A stretch of 64,000 bases of DNA, taken from Prochlorococcus sp. AG-363-P06 (GTDB lineage Bacteria > Cyanobacteriota > Cyanobacteriia > PCC-6307 > Cyanobiaceae). Positions within the stretch are counted from its first letter, which is position 1. The number at the start of each line of letters is the position of its first letter. Both the position numbers and the translations under genes were made by a program. The stretch lies in NCBI GenBank assembly GCA_003280025.1, contig QCGD01000003.1, positions 62,001 through 126,000 of the forward strand. Reading direction: 5' to 3'. Below, one piece after another: positions 63,578 through 64,000 of this stretch. A model generated the notes under the pieces. The model ran no database searches and was not told the origin of the DNA. It worked only from the letters and a program-made list of their open reading frames with translations.

Positions 63578-64000
63578 TTATCTTAGAAGGGCTCTTTTAG
63601 GGCCATGTATTGGGTCTTCAATTACTATAGTTTGATCTCTATTAGCGCCCAATGAGACGATTGCAATTGGTACTTCCATTAATTCAGCAAGAAATCTGAG
63701 ATAATTCATAGCATTCTTAGGAAGATCAGATAGCTTCCTACAATTTGCCGTAGAGCATTGCCAACCTTTTAATTTTTTGTAAATTGGCTTACATTTTTTT
63801 AAGTCGTCTGAATTTGTTGGAAAGTAGTCTATCTCTTCTCCATCTAAGTCATATGCAATGCAAACATTAATTTCATCTAATTCATCAAGTACATCCAATT
63901 TTGTTACTGCTAAACAATCAAGACCATTAACTGAAACGGCATATTTGCCTATTATCCCATCAAACCATCCACATCTCCTCCTCCTCCCAGTAGTGGTTCC
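63578..64000 (-). CDS. purA: adenylosuccinate synthetase, C-terminal part (cut by window end)
   Basis: The reading frame stays open to the edge of the window; only the last 140 or so codons are here. The edge part reads [14 protein letters not shown], the GTP/IMP-binding signature of PurA, followed by [20 protein letters not shown], again PurA-like, and the ending [15 protein letters not shown]. PurA converts IMP to adenylosuccinate in AMP synthesis. The 5' part, and its start, lie outside. The PfkB kinase gene follows 15 bp downstream. Confidence 0.95.
   Translation of the reverse strand, partial: GTTTGRRRRCGWFDGIIGKYAVSVNGLDCLAVTKLDVLDELDEINVCIAYDLDGEEIDYFPTNSDDLKKCKPIYKKLKGWQCSTANCRKLSDLPKNAMNYLRFLAELMEVPIAIVSLGANRDQTIVIEDPIHGPKRALLR

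Noticed and set aside
1-64000. CRISPR arrays, insertion sequences, integrases, rRNA
   Set aside because: No regularly spaced direct repeats with unique spacers, no transposase or recombinase motifs and no rRNA sequence seen.

Overview
The window reads as a core-genome segment of a marine picocyanobacterium, very probably a high-light-clade Prochlorococcus. The evidence is the strongly AT-rich sequence, very short intergenic gaps, photosystem I genes (psaF, psaJ), cytochrome b6f genes (petC, petA), heme and corrin biosynthesis genes, a high-light-inducible protein gene, a cyAbrB regulator, and a 62-residue protein matching the published hyper-conserved protein of Prochlorococcus and marine Synechococcus. 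The strain assignment is inference. I see no mobile elements, integrases, CRISPR arrays, rRNA genes or prophage genes. Only two stretches exceed 300 bp without a gene (15671-15984 and 55588-55912).

Layout. 1-6200: topA, a repeat-bearing lipoprotein, a DUF2232 membrane protein, a CobT-like enzyme and a Tat/lipoprotein solute-binding-like protein, all on + and tightly packed. 6155-8420: an Fe-S aldo/keto reductase, riboflavin synthase and cyAbrB. 8518-13735: respiratory oxidase structural genes ctaC-ctaD-ctaE on -, divergent from ctaA-ctaB (heme A synthesis) on +. 13775-15670: an ABC-2 exporter pair. 15985-25156: groEL, a 59-residue membrane protein, fabG, ispD, an LD-carboxypeptidase, ubiA, ppx, a RodZ-like HTH protein, cobM and lgt. 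25168-31270: petA, petC, tatC, an NFACT/RqcH-like protein, gmk, psaJ and psaF. 31344-36459: tsaD, hli and a Na+/H+ antiporter on +; on -, rplS, tRNA-Trp, hcp, tRNA-Asp and gltX form a run of translation genes.

36492-45454: map, an SDR enzyme, a phosphotransacetylase-like/DprA-like pair, a YajQ-like protein, an SPFH protein with a clear terminator, hemL, xthA and two unknown proteins. 45519-51206: larC, a flippase-like membrane protein and a - strand group (yjbQ, pterin carbinolamine dehydratase, COG0523 GTPase, iron-type ABC permease) that looks like one metal-related operon with inverted repeats at its head. 51207-64000: an M32 carboxypeptidase, ppa, hemC, the principal sigma factor, priA, a TPR/DUF3153 protein, argB, DUF2854, ssb, cobK, cutA, a PfkB kinase and the 3' part of purA.

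I found no clearly novel multi-gene system. The best leads are: (i) the yjbQ-PCD-COG0523-permease group with its His-rich repeat and candidate operator; (ii) hcp between tRNAs, and gltX starting with TTG 16 nt behind tRNA-Asp on a U13 leader; (iii) the uncharacterised PTA-like/DprA-like pair; (iv) the CobT-like gene abutting an orphan solute-binding lipoprotein. Three small genes below the usual size cut-off were found by direct reading: a 59-residue membrane protein, psaJ and hli.
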